Below, in pieces: positions 7,157 through 15,497 of a stretch of DNA of 64,000 nt. The notes under the pieces are model-generated. The model was not told the origin of the DNA. It searched no databases and saw nothing but the letters and a program-made list of their open reading frames with translations. How positions within the stretch are numbered: the stretch's first letter is position 1; each line of letters opens with the position of its first letter. The stretch comes from DYJE01 sp964637565. Lineage in GTDB: Bacteria > Desulfobacterota > Desulfobacteria > Desulfobacterales > Desulfolunaceae. The stretch lies in the NCBI GenBank assembly GCA_964637565.1, contig CAZWTY010000008.1, forward strand, positions 9,382 through 73,381. The letters run 5' to 3'. The position numbers and the translations under genes are program-made.

Positions 7157-9574
7157 TTAGTTACGGAGCGGTTTACCGGTCGTCAACATGGCTTCGATAC
7201 GAGCGATCGTCTTCTCTTCTTTCGCGAAGTCGATGAACGCTTCTCTTTCAAGTGCCAGGATGGCTTCTTCTTCCACTTCGCTTCCTTCTTTCACCTGACC
7301 GCCGCTGATGACGTAAGCGATGCGTTTTGCAAGGTATGCATCGTATTCGCTGACGAATCCGCCGCACTGCATGTTGTAGATCTCAGCGTTGATCATGCCC
7401 TGTCCGCCTTCGCCCATAACGGTGAGAGGCCGTTTCATGGGAGGAGCGTAACCAGCGTCAACCATGGCGAGAACTTCTTTCTTCGCTTCGCCGATCTGGA
7501 GGTCGCGGTTGAGGATGATGCGGTCGGTAAGAGCTGAGAGGTGACCGTTTTCAATGGCGTTCGCACCGGACATGGAGTATTTGGCCATGGCGATGTTCAG
7601 GAACACGGGTACGAAGAGTTTGGCAAGGTCGGTGTCTTTTTCGACGCCTGCGGGCAGGGAACGGAGGAATTTCTTCCAGAGGTTCATGCAGCCGCCGCCA
7701 GCGGGAAGGAGACCCACGCCGATTTCAACGAGGCCCATCATGGTATCGCCGGTGGCCACGATTTTGTCAGCAGCGCCAAGGCACACTTCGCAACCGCCGC
7801 CCAGGGTCATTCCGTAAGGAGCGGCCACAACGGGAAGAGCTGAGTAACGGAGATCCTGGAGGCCGAACTGGGCCAGTTTCAGGAAGTCGTCCATTTCAGC
7901 GTATTTCTTTTCTTTGCAGAGCTTCAGAACGTAGGACAGGTCCGCACCGGCAGAGAATGCACCGGGCATTCCGCCAGCCTGGTTACCGATCACGAGACCC
8001 GCGCCGTTTTCCATGACGAAATCTTTCACGCTGCCCATGAACTCGATGATTTCACGGTTGAGGGCGTTCATCTTGGTGGTGAATTCCACGCAGAATACGC
8101 CGTCGCCGATATCGATAAGGGAAACGGAGGGACAAGATTTGACCACTTTGTTGTCGGCTTTGCAGGCAACGAGAGAAAGGGCACTCTTGTTGAGTTTCAC
8201 TTTCTGGTAGGAGTTGGATGCGAAATCGAAGAAGTACTGAACGCCTTTTTCGATTTTGTAGAAAGACTCGTTTCCGCCAGCCAGCATAGCTTTTACGTTG
8301 GCAGGAACGGCCATGCCGTCTTTTTCCATTTTTTCAACGGATTTTTTCACGCCGATGGCATCCCATGATTCGAAGGGACCTGATTCCCAACCGTAACCCC
8401 ATTTCATGGCGTTGTCGATTTCAACGAGGGTATCGGAAATTTCGGGAATTCTGTTGGCGCAGTAGATCAGGGCGTTTGCGGTGCAAGCCCAGGCAAATTT
8501 TGCGCCGGCATCTTCACCGTAAACAACAGCCTGCATTTTTTCAGCCGGAGTGGCAGCTTTTTTAGCAGCATCCAGGCAGGGGAAAGACGGTTTGTTGGCT
8601 TCGACGTAGTTCCCGGTTTTGGGATCGATCATCAGCTTGAGACGTTTTCCCTCGGGAGTTTTTTCTTTTTTGTAGAAACCGGCTTTGGATTTGTTGCCCA
8701 GGTTGCCGTCGGCCACGAGTTTTTTCACGAAGTCAGGAATGACCAGCGTGTCTTTCATTTCGTCGTCGGGGCAGAGTTCGTAGCTGTTGGCAGCCACGTG
8801 AACCATGGTGTCGAGACCTACGAGGTCTGAGGTACCGAAGATAGCGGTTTTCGGACGGCCCATGGCCGGACCGAACAGAGCGTCAACGTCAGCAACGGTG
8901 ATGCCGTCAGCTGATGCAACAGCCTGCATGATTTTCCCGATACCCTGGATACCGATACGGTTACCGATGAAGTTGGGGGTGTCTTTGGCCCAAACGATAC
9001 CTTTACCGAGGTTCACTTCACCGAAACGTTCCATGAAGTCGAGAACTTCCTGGGTGGTTTCTTTTCCGGGGATGAGTTCGAGAAGGTGCATCCAGCGGAC
9101 CGGGTTGAAGAAGTGGGTTCCGAGGAAGTGCTTTTTGAAATCTTCAGAAAGGCCTTCGGAAATCTTGTACAGAGGAATACCGGAGGTGTTTGAAGAAATG
9201 ATGGAGCCTTTTTTACGGATGCCGTCGATGCGTTTGAAAAGATCCTGTTTGATTTTCAGGTTTTCAACAACCACTTCGCAGATCCAGTCGCAATCGGCCA
9301 GTTTGTCGAAATCGTCTTCGAGGTTGCCGGTGGAAACGAGGGCAGCCTGTTTTTTGGTGTAAAAAAGAGCCGGCTGTGACTTCAGGGCAGCCTGCATGCC
9401 AGCTTCAACGATTCTGTTGCGGGCTGCGGGGTCTTTTTTTTCTTCGTCTGTCAGATTGAATGGTACGATGTCCAGCAGCAATACCTTGACTCCGGCGCCG
9501 GCGAGCAGAGCGGCAATACCGCCACCCATGATACCGGAACCGATAACTGCAGCCTTACTGATCTTTCTACTCAT
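7157..9574 (-). CDS. fadN: Bifunctional 3-hydroxyacyl-CoA dehydrogenase / enoyl-CoA hydratase (FadN type)
   Basis: An 805-residue enzyme for the middle two steps of beta-oxidation. The N-terminal NAD-binding fold starts at once (AVIGSGIMGGGIAALLAGAG), followed by the dehydrogenase part (SSNTSGIPL, GTHFFNPVRWMHLLELI with the catalytic His, and DTPNFIGNRIG). The enoyl-CoA hydratase/isomerase domain is at the C-terminus (about residues 490-730; GAFSAGADLSYVL and TLGGGCEVCL oxyanion-hole regions). This order is that of Bacillus FadN, opposite to E. coli FadB. I chose ATG 9574 because GGAGGG lies just before it; the longer frame to 9643 has no site and would run through an operator palindrome. It heads the operon with fadA. 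Confidence 0.93.
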   Translation of the reverse strand: MSRKISKAAVIGSGIMGGGIAALLAGAGVKVLLLDIVPFNLTDEEKKDPAARNRIVEAGMQAALKSQPALFYTKKQAALVSTGNLEDDFDKLADCDWICEVVVENLKIKQDLFKRIDGIRKKGSIISSNTSGIPLYKISEGLSEDFKKHFLGTHFFNPVRWMHLLELIPGKETTQEVLDFMERFGEVNLGKGIVWAKDTPNFIGNRIGIQGIGKIMQAVASADGITVADVDALFGPAMGRPKTAIFGTSDLVGLDTMVHVAANSYELCPDDEMKDTLVIPDFVKKLVADGNLGNKSKAGFYKKEKTPEGKRLKLMIDPKTGNYVEANKPSFPCLDAAKKAATPAEKMQAVVYGEDAGAKFAWACTANALIYCANRIPEISDTLVEIDNAMKWGYGWESGPFESWDAIGVKKSVEKMEKDGMAVPANVKAMLAGGNESFYKIEKGVQYFFDFASNSYQKVKLNKSALSLVACKADNKVVKSCPSVSLIDIGDGVFCVEFTTKMNALNREIIEFMGSVKDFVMENGAGLVIGNQAGGMPGAFSAGADLSYVLKLCKEKKYAEMDDFLKLAQFGLQDLRYSALPVVAAPYGMTLGGGCEVCLGAADKIVATGDTMMGLVEIGVGLLPAGGGCMNLWKKFLRSLPAGVEKDTDLAKLFVPVFLNIAMAKYSMSGANAIENGHLSALTDRIILNRDLQIGEAKKEVLAMVDAGYAPPMKRPLTVMGEGGQGMINAEIYNMQCGGFVSEYDAYLAKRIAYVISGGQVKEGSEVEEEAILALEREAFIDFAKEEKTIARIEAMLTTGKPLRN

Positions 9575-9628
9575 AATTCCCTCCTGTGTATAATAATAAC
9601 AATGAACTAACCTTTTAGAATAACCATA

Positions 9629-9642
9629 TGAATGATCGTTCA
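9629..9642. promoter_or_regulatory. TetR/FadR-like operator in front of fadN
   Basis: TGAATGATCGTTCA is a 14-bp inverted repeat with one mismatched pair, centred about 60 bases upstream of the fadN start. It resembles the TGAATGA-N-TCATTCA operators of Bacillus FadR, a TetR-family repressor released by long-chain acyl-CoA. On the minus strand TTGAAC inside it could serve as a -35 with a TATTCT -10 about 15 bases on, so a bound repressor would block the promoter. The identity of the repressor is inference. Confidence 0.6.
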
Positions 9643-9914
9643 ATCTAAATTAGCGCAATCTTTCCAATAACAAACGGGGCCTATTTCTGTCAAGGAAAAA
9701 ACCTGGGGTTATGGTCTGAAATATTTCTATTTTCAGGCCATTTTATCCATAGCTCCGCACTATGGATATGCGAAAGCAGAGGCCCTGCAACCCTTACGGA
9801 TACTCGGGAAACGTTTCTGGCGAAGCTTGAAATAATATCAAAACAGCACGCTTTTCTCCCGTGTTATTCCAACCATTTTCAAAGCCTGACCGCTTTCTGC
9901 ATTTCAGCCAGACA

Positions 9915-9938
9915 TTAAATGAATGTTTATTCACTTAA
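9915..9938. promoter_or_regulatory. Second TGAAT-type palindrome between fadN and the toroid gene
   Basis: TGAAT-GTTT-ATTCA (9920-9933), extended by flanking TTAA on both sides, is an inverted repeat of the same TetR-operator type as the one at 9629. It is about 345 bases from the fadN start and 320 from the toroid gene, so it may serve either direction or a longer leader. Confidence 0.45.
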
Positions 9939-10257
9939 TATATGGTTTTGCATAAAAACAGCATTCGCACCAGCGGACATAAAAACCTATCGTGCCGCTT
10001 TGAAAATCCCGTGTTGGGGGGAAACCCTTGCAACCTGTGGACAAGGAATCCTCATCCCGGCTAAATTATCAGCAACCCATTGAATCATCTTGAAAAGCTG
10101 GCCGGTTTCTGGTATATCGCTGAACTTGATTCATTGATCATCGCTGATGCGACGTCCTTCCGGGGTCGTCGGTCATGTGGGGGAAAACGACCTTGCACCC
10201 GATGCATCGGGGCGCAGGGAAGGTTTTAAGCTTTACGGAAATTATGAGGAACGATTC

Positions 10258-11301
10258 ATGAATGTTATAGTCCCGGGCAGAGATCTTTCGCTATCGGTCA
10301 ACCTAAACTCTGTGGTCGACTCCATCGTCGACACCCAGCGTCCAAACGGAGACATTCCCTGGTGCGAAGGAAAAAAAACAGACCCCTGGGACCTTGTGGA
10401 ATCCGCCATGGGCCTTTCCATCGGCGGACGTATCGTTGAAGCCCGTAAAGCGTTCAACTGGTTGCAGCAAAATCAACTCGAAGACGGAAGCTGGTACTCG
10501 GCCTACATGGACAGCGTGCCCGAAGACAAGACCCACGAGGCCAACATGGCGGCATACATCGCCGCCGGGCAGTACCATCATTATTTAATAACGAGAGACA
10601 AAGAATACCTGCGATCCATGTGGCCCTGTGTCAAACATGCCGTGGATTTCGCCCTGAGCCTCCAGGCACCGGGCGGCGAGATCCACTGGGCCAAAAGTCC
10701 CGAAGGCGTGGTGGACCCCATGGCTCTGATGACCGGCACCAGCTCCGTGTTCTTCAGCACCAAGTGCGCTCTGGCCATCGCCGAAATCCTGGGAGAAAAA
10801 AACGATCACTGGCGGAACGCCCTTGGCCTGATCCGCGACTCCCTGGCCAAACGTCCCCACAGCTACAACATCAGCAAATCCCGTTTTTCCATGGACTGGT
10901 TTTACCCCATCCTCTCCGGGGCGCTCACGGGAATCGAGGCCCAGAAACGCATCGACAAATACTGGAAGAAATTCGTCGTGGAAGGCCAGGGGGTTCGCTG
11001 TGTCTCCGACCAGCCCTGGGTCACCGTGGCCGAAACAGCCGAATTCGTCCTGACCCTGTCGGCCATGGGCAACGACAAGCTGGCCCGGATCATCTTCGGC
11101 TGGATTCAGGACAGACGCTACGACGACGGTTCCTACTGGTGCGGTTTCACCTTTCCGGACATGGTGGTCTGGCCCGAAGACAAGCTGTCATGGACCAACG
11201 GGGTCGTTCTCATGGCGGCCGACGCCCTTTACGATCTGACACCCGCCAGCTGTCTGTTTTCCCATGACTACTGGGAACGATCCACAGCGATTCGGCCCTA
11301 A
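10258..11301 (+). CDS. Alpha/alpha-toroid (prenyltransferase/glycosidase-like) protein
   Basis: A 347-residue protein starting at ATG 10258 behind a GAGGAAC site. It lacks a signal peptide and consists of repeating helical units with QxPNGDIPW near residue 27, WLQQNQLEDGSWYS near residue 65 and DRRYDDGSYWCGF near residue 285. Such QxxDGSW repeats are typical of (alpha/alpha)6 toroids: terpene cyclases, protein prenyltransferases and glucoamylase-like enzymes. No DxDD cyclase motif or clear catalytic pair stands out, so I make no reaction claim. The acyltransferase gene begins about 20 bases downstream, and the two may modify the same glycolipid or polysaccharide. Confidence 0.75.
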   Translation: MNVIVPGRDLSLSVNLNSVVDSIVDTQRPNGDIPWCEGKKTDPWDLVESAMGLSIGGRIVEARKAFNWLQQNQLEDGSWYSAYMDSVPEDKTHEANMAAYIAAGQYHHYLITRDKEYLRSMWPCVKHAVDFALSLQAPGGEIHWAKSPEGVVDPMALMTGTSSVFFSTKCALAIAEILGEKNDHWRNALGLIRDSLAKRPHSYNISKSRFSMDWFYPILSGALTGIEAQKRIDKYWKKFVVEGQGVRCVSDQPWVTVAETAEFVLTLSAMGNDKLARIIFGWIQDRRYDDGSYWCGFTFPDMVVWPEDKLSWTNGVVLMAADALYDLTPASCLFSHDYWERSTAIRP

Positions 11302-11319
11302 GGCGACAGGAAAGACGTT

Positions 11320-12042
11320 TTGAGAAAAGACTACCGTCCCTACTACGTCAAGCAGGCCTATCTCAAATTTCAGAAATTTTATGTCGAGCGTTTTCTCCGG
11401 CCCCAGTTCGACCACATGGGCCGGGGTGGCGCTTACATGAAACCCTGGAATGTGGAGCTTTTCGGTTCCAATATCCGGATTGGCGACTTTCCCACCCTTA
11501 TCGCGGCGCCCGACCGCAAAGTCCGTTTCACGGTATGGGCCGGCGAACCGGATATCGTGGGAATCGATATCGGCGATTACTGCCTGATCTGCCCGGGTGT
11601 CCGCATTGCGGCATCCCGGCAGATATCCATCGGCAACAGCTGCATGATCGCCAGCGGAGCCTACCTCACCGATTCGGACTGGCACGATATCTACGACCGG
11701 AGCATGCCCGTGGGCAAATCGGCCCCCATCATCCTCGAAGAAAACGTGTGGATCGGGGACAGCGCCATTGTGTGCAAAGGGGTCACCATCGGCAAAAACA
11801 GCATCATCGGGGCCGGTTCGGTGGTGGTTTCCGACATCCCGGCCAATGTGATCGCCGCAGGCAACCCGGCCCGGGTGGTCCGCGAACTGGACACGAACGA
11901 AACCATGAAAACCCGGGCGCACTGGCTGTCCAATCCCAAAAAACTCTCCCGGGATTTCGACATTCTCGACAGGGCACAGCTCAAGGGCAACACCCTGCTC
12001 GGCTGGATGAGATCCGTGTTTTTCCCCCGTGAAGGTGACTGA
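11320..12042 (+). CDS. Left-handed beta-helix acyltransferase (maltose/galactoside O-acetyltransferase-like)
   Basis: 240 residues from a TTG start at 11320, preceded by AGGAAAG; the first ATG would remove a conserved-looking N-terminus. The hexapeptide repeats ([LIV]GxxxX) that build a left-handed beta-helix are visible from about residue 85 to 195: IGDYCLICPGVRI, IGNSCMIASGAYL, IGDSAIVCKGVTIGKNSIIGAGSVV. The catalytic His is probably that of SDWHD near residue 123. AGNPARVVREL is the usual end of the helix. It should transfer an acetyl or other acyl group from acyl-CoA to a sugar hydroxyl. It is co-transcribed with the toroid gene and the next small gene. Confidence 0.88.
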   Translation: MRKDYRPYYVKQAYLKFQKFYVERFLRPQFDHMGRGGAYMKPWNVELFGSNIRIGDFPTLIAAPDRKVRFTVWAGEPDIVGIDIGDYCLICPGVRIAASRQISIGNSCMIASGAYLTDSDWHDIYDRSMPVGKSAPIILEENVWIGDSAIVCKGVTIGKNSIIGAGSVVVSDIPANVIAAGNPARVVRELDTNETMKTRAHWLSNPKKLSRDFDILDRAQLKGNTLLGWMRSVFFPREGD

Positions 12043-12386
12043 TGGGCGAGCGAACCGGGGTTCAAGACCTCGTGCTGATATACCTGGAAGACAAGCCCTA
12101 CAGCTTCGCCCGTATTGAAGACATCCGGGACGACTGGAAAAAAGGCTGGTACCACGTCACGCTTCTTCTGCTTCAGGTGCCGCTTCTGGTGGTGACCTGG
12201 ATACTTCGCGACGCTTACATCGACGGAGCCGAGTTCACCATGGACGGCAAACGGATCAGACTCGAGAAGGTCGTGGCCCCTTTGACTGAAGCACCCGAAC
12301 CGGAGCCCTCGGCAAAGGACACCAAAGAACCCTCTGGGAAAAAAGACTCCGGAAAAATCATTTCTTTCGATAAACTGAAAAAATAA
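12042..12386 (+). CDS. Small hypothetical protein with one hydrophobic segment
   Basis: A 114-residue protein whose ATG shares one base with the stop codon of the acyltransferase gene (TGATG), which indicates translational coupling. A hydrophobic stretch near residues 38-52 (YHVTLLLLQVPLLVVTWIL) could be a membrane helix or a buried strand. The C-terminal 35 residues are Pro, Glu and Lys rich and probably disordered. I do not recognise the family. Because of the coupling it may work with the acyltransferase or the toroid protein. Confidence 0.65.
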   Translation: MGERTGVQDLVLIYLEDKPYSFARIEDIRDDWKKGWYHVTLLLLQVPLLVVTWILRDAYIDGAEFTMDGKRIRLEKVVAPLTEAPEPEPSAKDTKEPSGKKDSGKIISFDKLKK

Positions 12387-12425
12387 GGACCATCGCGCTT
12401 CCAGAGCATAGCGGGCAAAACATCC

Positions 12426-13328
12426 ATGGCCGGATCAGGAACTCAGAAAAAGCAGGTGATTTCCGCTTCCCGCCGGACGGACATTCCGGCCTTTTACATG
12501 GACTGGTTCATGGAAAGCCTGGGTCGCGGGTTCTTCCAGGTGGAGAACCCCTTTTCCCGAAAGACGAACCTCGTTCATGTGTCTCCTGAAAACACCGGCA
12601 CCCTTGTTTTCTGGTCCAAAAATTTCAGTGTGTTTCTTGAAAACGGTTACGGGGAAAAACTTCGCGACATGGGCTACCACCTTTTTTTCAACTTCACCGT
12701 GAATTCGGAAAACCGTCTTTTGGAACCCCGGGTCCCGGCTCTTGACCGTCGGCTCGCCCAATTCGGGGAACTTTGCCGTCGCTTCGGCCCGGAAACCGTG
12801 ACCTGGCGTTTCGATCCCATCTGCCACTACACCCTGGCCGGCCAAGGCCTGCATGACAACCTGGATGATTTCAACCGGATCGCGGCCAGCGCAGCCCAGG
12901 CCGGAATCCGCCGTTGCGTCACCAGTTTCGTGGACCTGTACGGCAAGGTCCTGGCCAGGGCCAGGGCGATTCCGGGATTCGCCTTTGTCGACCCGACCGC
13001 TGACGAAAAACGGACGGTTATCCTGAAGCTTGTCAACGTGCTGGAACCCCTGGGCCTTTCCCTGTCTCTTTGCTGTGAGGCTGACCTGATCCAAACCCTT
13101 CCCGCCGATTGCGGGATCACGGCGAACGCCTGCATCCCCAACCCCCTGCTGGAAAAACTGTCGGGGACCTGTCTTTCCCATGCCAGGGACAGCGGCCAGA
13201 GAAAAGCCCAAGGATGCGGGTGCTATGTTTCCAAAGACATCGGGTCTTACAGGCATCAGCCCTGTCATCACAACTGCGTGTTCTGTTACGCGAATCCAGG
13301 CTGGAAAGAGACGGAACGCCATGGCTGA
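12426..13328 (+). CDS. DUF1848 family protein with a C-terminal CxxxCxxC cluster
   Basis: A 300-residue protein. The N-terminus VISASRRTDIPAFYMDWFM is the hallmark of DUF1848. The body (FWSKNFSVFL, TWRFDPICHYT, CVTSFVDLYGK) looks like a TIM barrel. The last 40 residues hold a Cys-rich tail, QGCGCYVSKDIGSY and then C280-HHN-C284-VF-C287-YAN, which has the spacing of a radical-SAM iron-sulfur motif but sits at the C-terminus instead of the start of the barrel. Function is unknown to me; a [4Fe-4S] cluster is inferred. The dusB gene overlaps its 3' end by eight bases, so the two are probably co-expressed. Confidence 0.85.
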   Translation: MAGSGTQKKQVISASRRTDIPAFYMDWFMESLGRGFFQVENPFSRKTNLVHVSPENTGTLVFWSKNFSVFLENGYGEKLRDMGYHLFFNFTVNSENRLLEPRVPALDRRLAQFGELCRRFGPETVTWRFDPICHYTLAGQGLHDNLDDFNRIAASAAQAGIRRCVTSFVDLYGKVLARARAIPGFAFVDPTADEKRTVILKLVNVLEPLGLSLSLCCEADLIQTLPADCGITANACIPNPLLEKLSGTCLSHARDSGQRKAQGCGCYVSKDIGSYRHQPCHHNCVFCYANPGWKETERHG

Positions 13329-14340
13329 AATCCGATTTCCCTCTGACGAATTCTTTATTTCAGGCCTTCGTGTCAGCCCGCCGACCGTCCTTGCACCTCT
13401 GGCGGGGGTCACTTGTCTTCCCTTCAGAAAGATGGTCAAATCCATGGGCTGCGGGCTGGTTTACACAGAAATGATCAGTGCCAGGGCTCTTGTCTTTGAA
13501 TCGGAAAAAACCTGGAAAATGATGGAAATCCATAGGACCGAACGGCCTGTCGCTGTCCAGATCTTCGGGTCTGAACCTGATATCATGGCTGAAGCGGCGG
13601 CCAGGGTCCAGGCCAGCGGGGCGGACATGGTGGACATCAATTTCGGATGTTCGGTGAGAAAAGTCGTGAAAACAGGGGCCGGAGTAGCGCTGATGCGTGA
13701 ACCGGAGCTGGCGGAACAGGTTTTGAAAGCGGTCCGAAACGTCCTGAGGATCCCTTTGACCATCAAGATCCGCACAGGATGGGACCCTTCAGGCCAGCAG
13801 GCCTTCCGGATCGCGGAACTGGCGGAACACTGCGGCGTGGACGCCCTGGCCTTCCATCCCAGGACGGCCCAGCAGCGATTTGGAGGCCGGGCAAACAGGA
13901 CCCTGATCGGTGACATGAAAAAACGGATCACCATCCCGCTGATCGGGAACGGGGATATCGACTCGGCTGAAGACGCCCTGTCCATGCTTCGTGAAACTGG
14001 ATGTGACGGGGTGATGATCGGCCGGGCTGCCATGGCCCACCCCGGCATCTTCGAGGACACGGCCCGGATGCTTGCCGGCCATGGCAACCGGAACCGTTCT
14101 TCGGACAGGCATTTCGACATGATCGGGCGTTTCGTGGACGAGATGATCGACCATCATGGAGAAGCCATCGCCTGCATGCTTCTTCGGAGCCGGCTGTGTT
14201 TCCTGGTGAAAGGACTGCCCGGGGCCGTGGACTTCCGAAAGAAATTGTCCCATGTCACGACCCGGAACCAGGTGGCGGACCTGCTTCTCGACTTTCGGTC
14301 AGCCGTGAAAGCCAGGGAATCCGGATCGATTCTGCCCTGA
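13321..14340 (+). CDS. dusB: tRNA-dihydrouridine synthase (DusB family)
   Basis: 339 residues from ATG 13321, which lies inside the 3' end of the DUF1848 gene; the longer frame to 13180 only translates that gene in another frame. The enzyme reduces specific uridines in the tRNA D-loop to dihydrouridine using FMN and NADPH. Motifs: LAPLAGVTCLPFR at the FMN-binding start, VQIFGSEP, DINFGCSVRKVVKTGAG with the catalytic Cys, TIKIRTGWD, FHPRTAQQRF and the phosphate-binding PLIGNGDI...GCDGVMIGRAAM. Length and order are normal. Assignment to DusB rather than DusA or DusC is from the PLAGVT and NFGC signatures. Confidence 0.93.
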   Translation: MAEIRFPSDEFFISGLRVSPPTVLAPLAGVTCLPFRKMVKSMGCGLVYTEMISARALVFESEKTWKMMEIHRTERPVAVQIFGSEPDIMAEAAARVQASGADMVDINFGCSVRKVVKTGAGVALMREPELAEQVLKAVRNVLRIPLTIKIRTGWDPSGQQAFRIAELAEHCGVDALAFHPRTAQQRFGGRANRTLIGDMKKRITIPLIGNGDIDSAEDALSMLRETGCDGVMIGRAAMAHPGIFEDTARMLAGHGNRNRSSDRHFDMIGRFVDEMIDHHGEAIACMLLRSRLCFLVKGLPGAVDFRKKLSHVTTRNQVADLLLDFRSAVKARESGSILP

Positions 14341-14341
14341 C

Positions 14342-14746
14342 TTATTTTCTCTCGAAGGTGGCCCTGACCGTGGAATCGATGCCGCCCCTCGACGTGAACT
14401 CTCCCACCACGTCCATATATAACGGCGAAACGGCGGCCACGAGATCGTCGAGAATCTTGTTCACCACATGCTCGTAGAAAATACCCACGTTTCTGTACTG
14501 AAGAAGGTAGTATTTCAGGGATTTCAGTTCGATGATCTTCTGGTCCGGTCTGTAGGTGACGATAATGGAACCGAAATCAGGCAAACCCGTCATGGGGCAG
14601 ACCGACGTGAATTCAGGCTGCCGTATGGTGATGTCGATGCTCCGTTTCGCCGCATAGGCGTAGTCGATGGGGTCGAGAACATCCGTCTTCACAAGGTCCG
14701 GGCCGTCGGCCTTGTAGTTGATGGTGTGGGTATAGTCTTTATTCAT
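14342..14746 (-). CDS. queF: NADPH-dependent 7-cyano-7-deazaguanine (preQ0) reductase
   Basis: 134 residues from ATG 14746. QueF reduces the nitrile of preQ0 to the amine of preQ1 in queuosine biosynthesis. This is the short, single-domain (YkvM) type. The catalytic Cys50 and Asp57 lie in FTSVCPMTGLPDFG, followed by ELKSLKYYLLQYRNVGIFYE, where the NADPH and substrate Glu/His residues sit. It is convergent with dusB, another tRNA-modification gene, with only one base between them. The longer frame to 14803 has no ribosome binding site. Confidence 0.96.
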   Translation of the reverse strand: MNKDYTHTINYKADGPDLVKTDVLDPIDYAYAAKRSIDITIRQPEFTSVCPMTGLPDFGSIIVTYRPDQKIIELKSLKYYLLQYRNVGIFYEHVVNKILDDLVAAVSPLYMDVVGEFTSRGGIDSTVRATFERK

Positions 14747-14857
14747 TATCCTGTCCTGACGTTGGTTGGTGTGTCGATTCGCAGATGGCGCGGCACAGGC
14801 CACCTGTCACTAAACGGGAGCCTCTGCCCTTGGGCCAGCGTGTTTTACGTGTTTCTC

Positions 14858-15058
14858 TCAATGGCCCCGGAACCATTTCATGGCGATCAGAATTGCAAGA
14901 ATCACTAGAATGATGACGCCTGGAAGCGTGGTCCAGGATTTGATCCAGGGTTCTCCCCGGGACAGCAGCCGGTCCCGCTCCTTGCTGTACCAGCGCCCCA
15001 ACAGGAGAGCCACGATGATCACAGCGCCGTAGCCAATATACTTTTTAATATCCGACAT
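14858..15058 (-). CDS. Small two-helix membrane protein
   Basis: A 66-residue protein. GGAG seven bases before ATG 15058 supports translation. Two hydrophobic segments are seen, residues 8-22 (GYGAVIIVALLLGRW) and 45-62 (LPGVIILVILAILIAMKW), joined by a basic loop, so it probably forms a small hairpin in the inner membrane. I do not recognise the family. It is upstream of queF on the same strand, 110 bases away. Confidence 0.65.
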   Translation of the reverse strand: MSDIKKYIGYGAVIIVALLLGRWYSKERDRLLSRGEPWIKSWTTLPGVIILVILAILIAMKWFRGH

Positions 15059-15497
15059 AAACTGCTCCAGAACTCAATATCCTGAATACACAAAGTATAA
15101 TTAAACAATACAACAGGTCTTCGTCCCTTTTTTTTCAGCGCGACTATAACCCAGCCGCCCCTGTCTTGTCAAAATAACATTGGCAGGGTTTCATAATTGT
15201 TCGGATTTCGCCGACAGGAAAAACAAGGTTCGCATTCGCGATTCGCGTGATCGCACCTTTCGCGACAATGAGCGCGGATCACGCCGATTTTACCGTCCTG
15301 ACTTTTTCGCTTCGCGAAATTAGTGTTTGACAAGGGGATTTTTATCTGGTAGCTCTACCTGAAATCCCTCAAGATGACTTTATTTTGATGAATTCCGGAA
15401 GCTGTTTTCTGGTTGGATCAGTTGATCCCATTCTTTTTTCCGAACCCGGCTTTCGTGAAAGATATTATTTTATTTTCAAGCCTAAGGAGCTTATTTT
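15059..15497. other. Intergenic region with repeated TTCGCG/CGCGAA motifs and a possible promoter
   Basis: No gene seen in 439 bases. Between 15230 and 15320 the motif TTCGCG or its complement occurs repeatedly (CATTCGCGATTCGCGTGATCGC, TTTCGCGAC, CTTCGCGAAAT), with an imperfect GATCGC/GCGGATC symmetry. TTGACA at 15327-15332 is a consensus -35, but the -10 17 bases on (TAGCTC) is weak. Both probably belong to the regulation of the following HTH gene. Confidence 0.45.

Larger units (their letters stand above)
9575..10257. other. Long intergenic region with regulatory palindromes
   Basis: This 680-bp gap between the divergent fadN and toroid genes holds no convincing gene. It contains two TGAAT...ATTCA-type palindromes (9629-9642 and 9920-9933, listed separately). 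The segment nearest the toroid gene (10147-10257) is in frame with that gene, but the ribosome binding site supports the later start. The middle part (9660-9900) shows nothing I can name. Confidence 0.6.
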
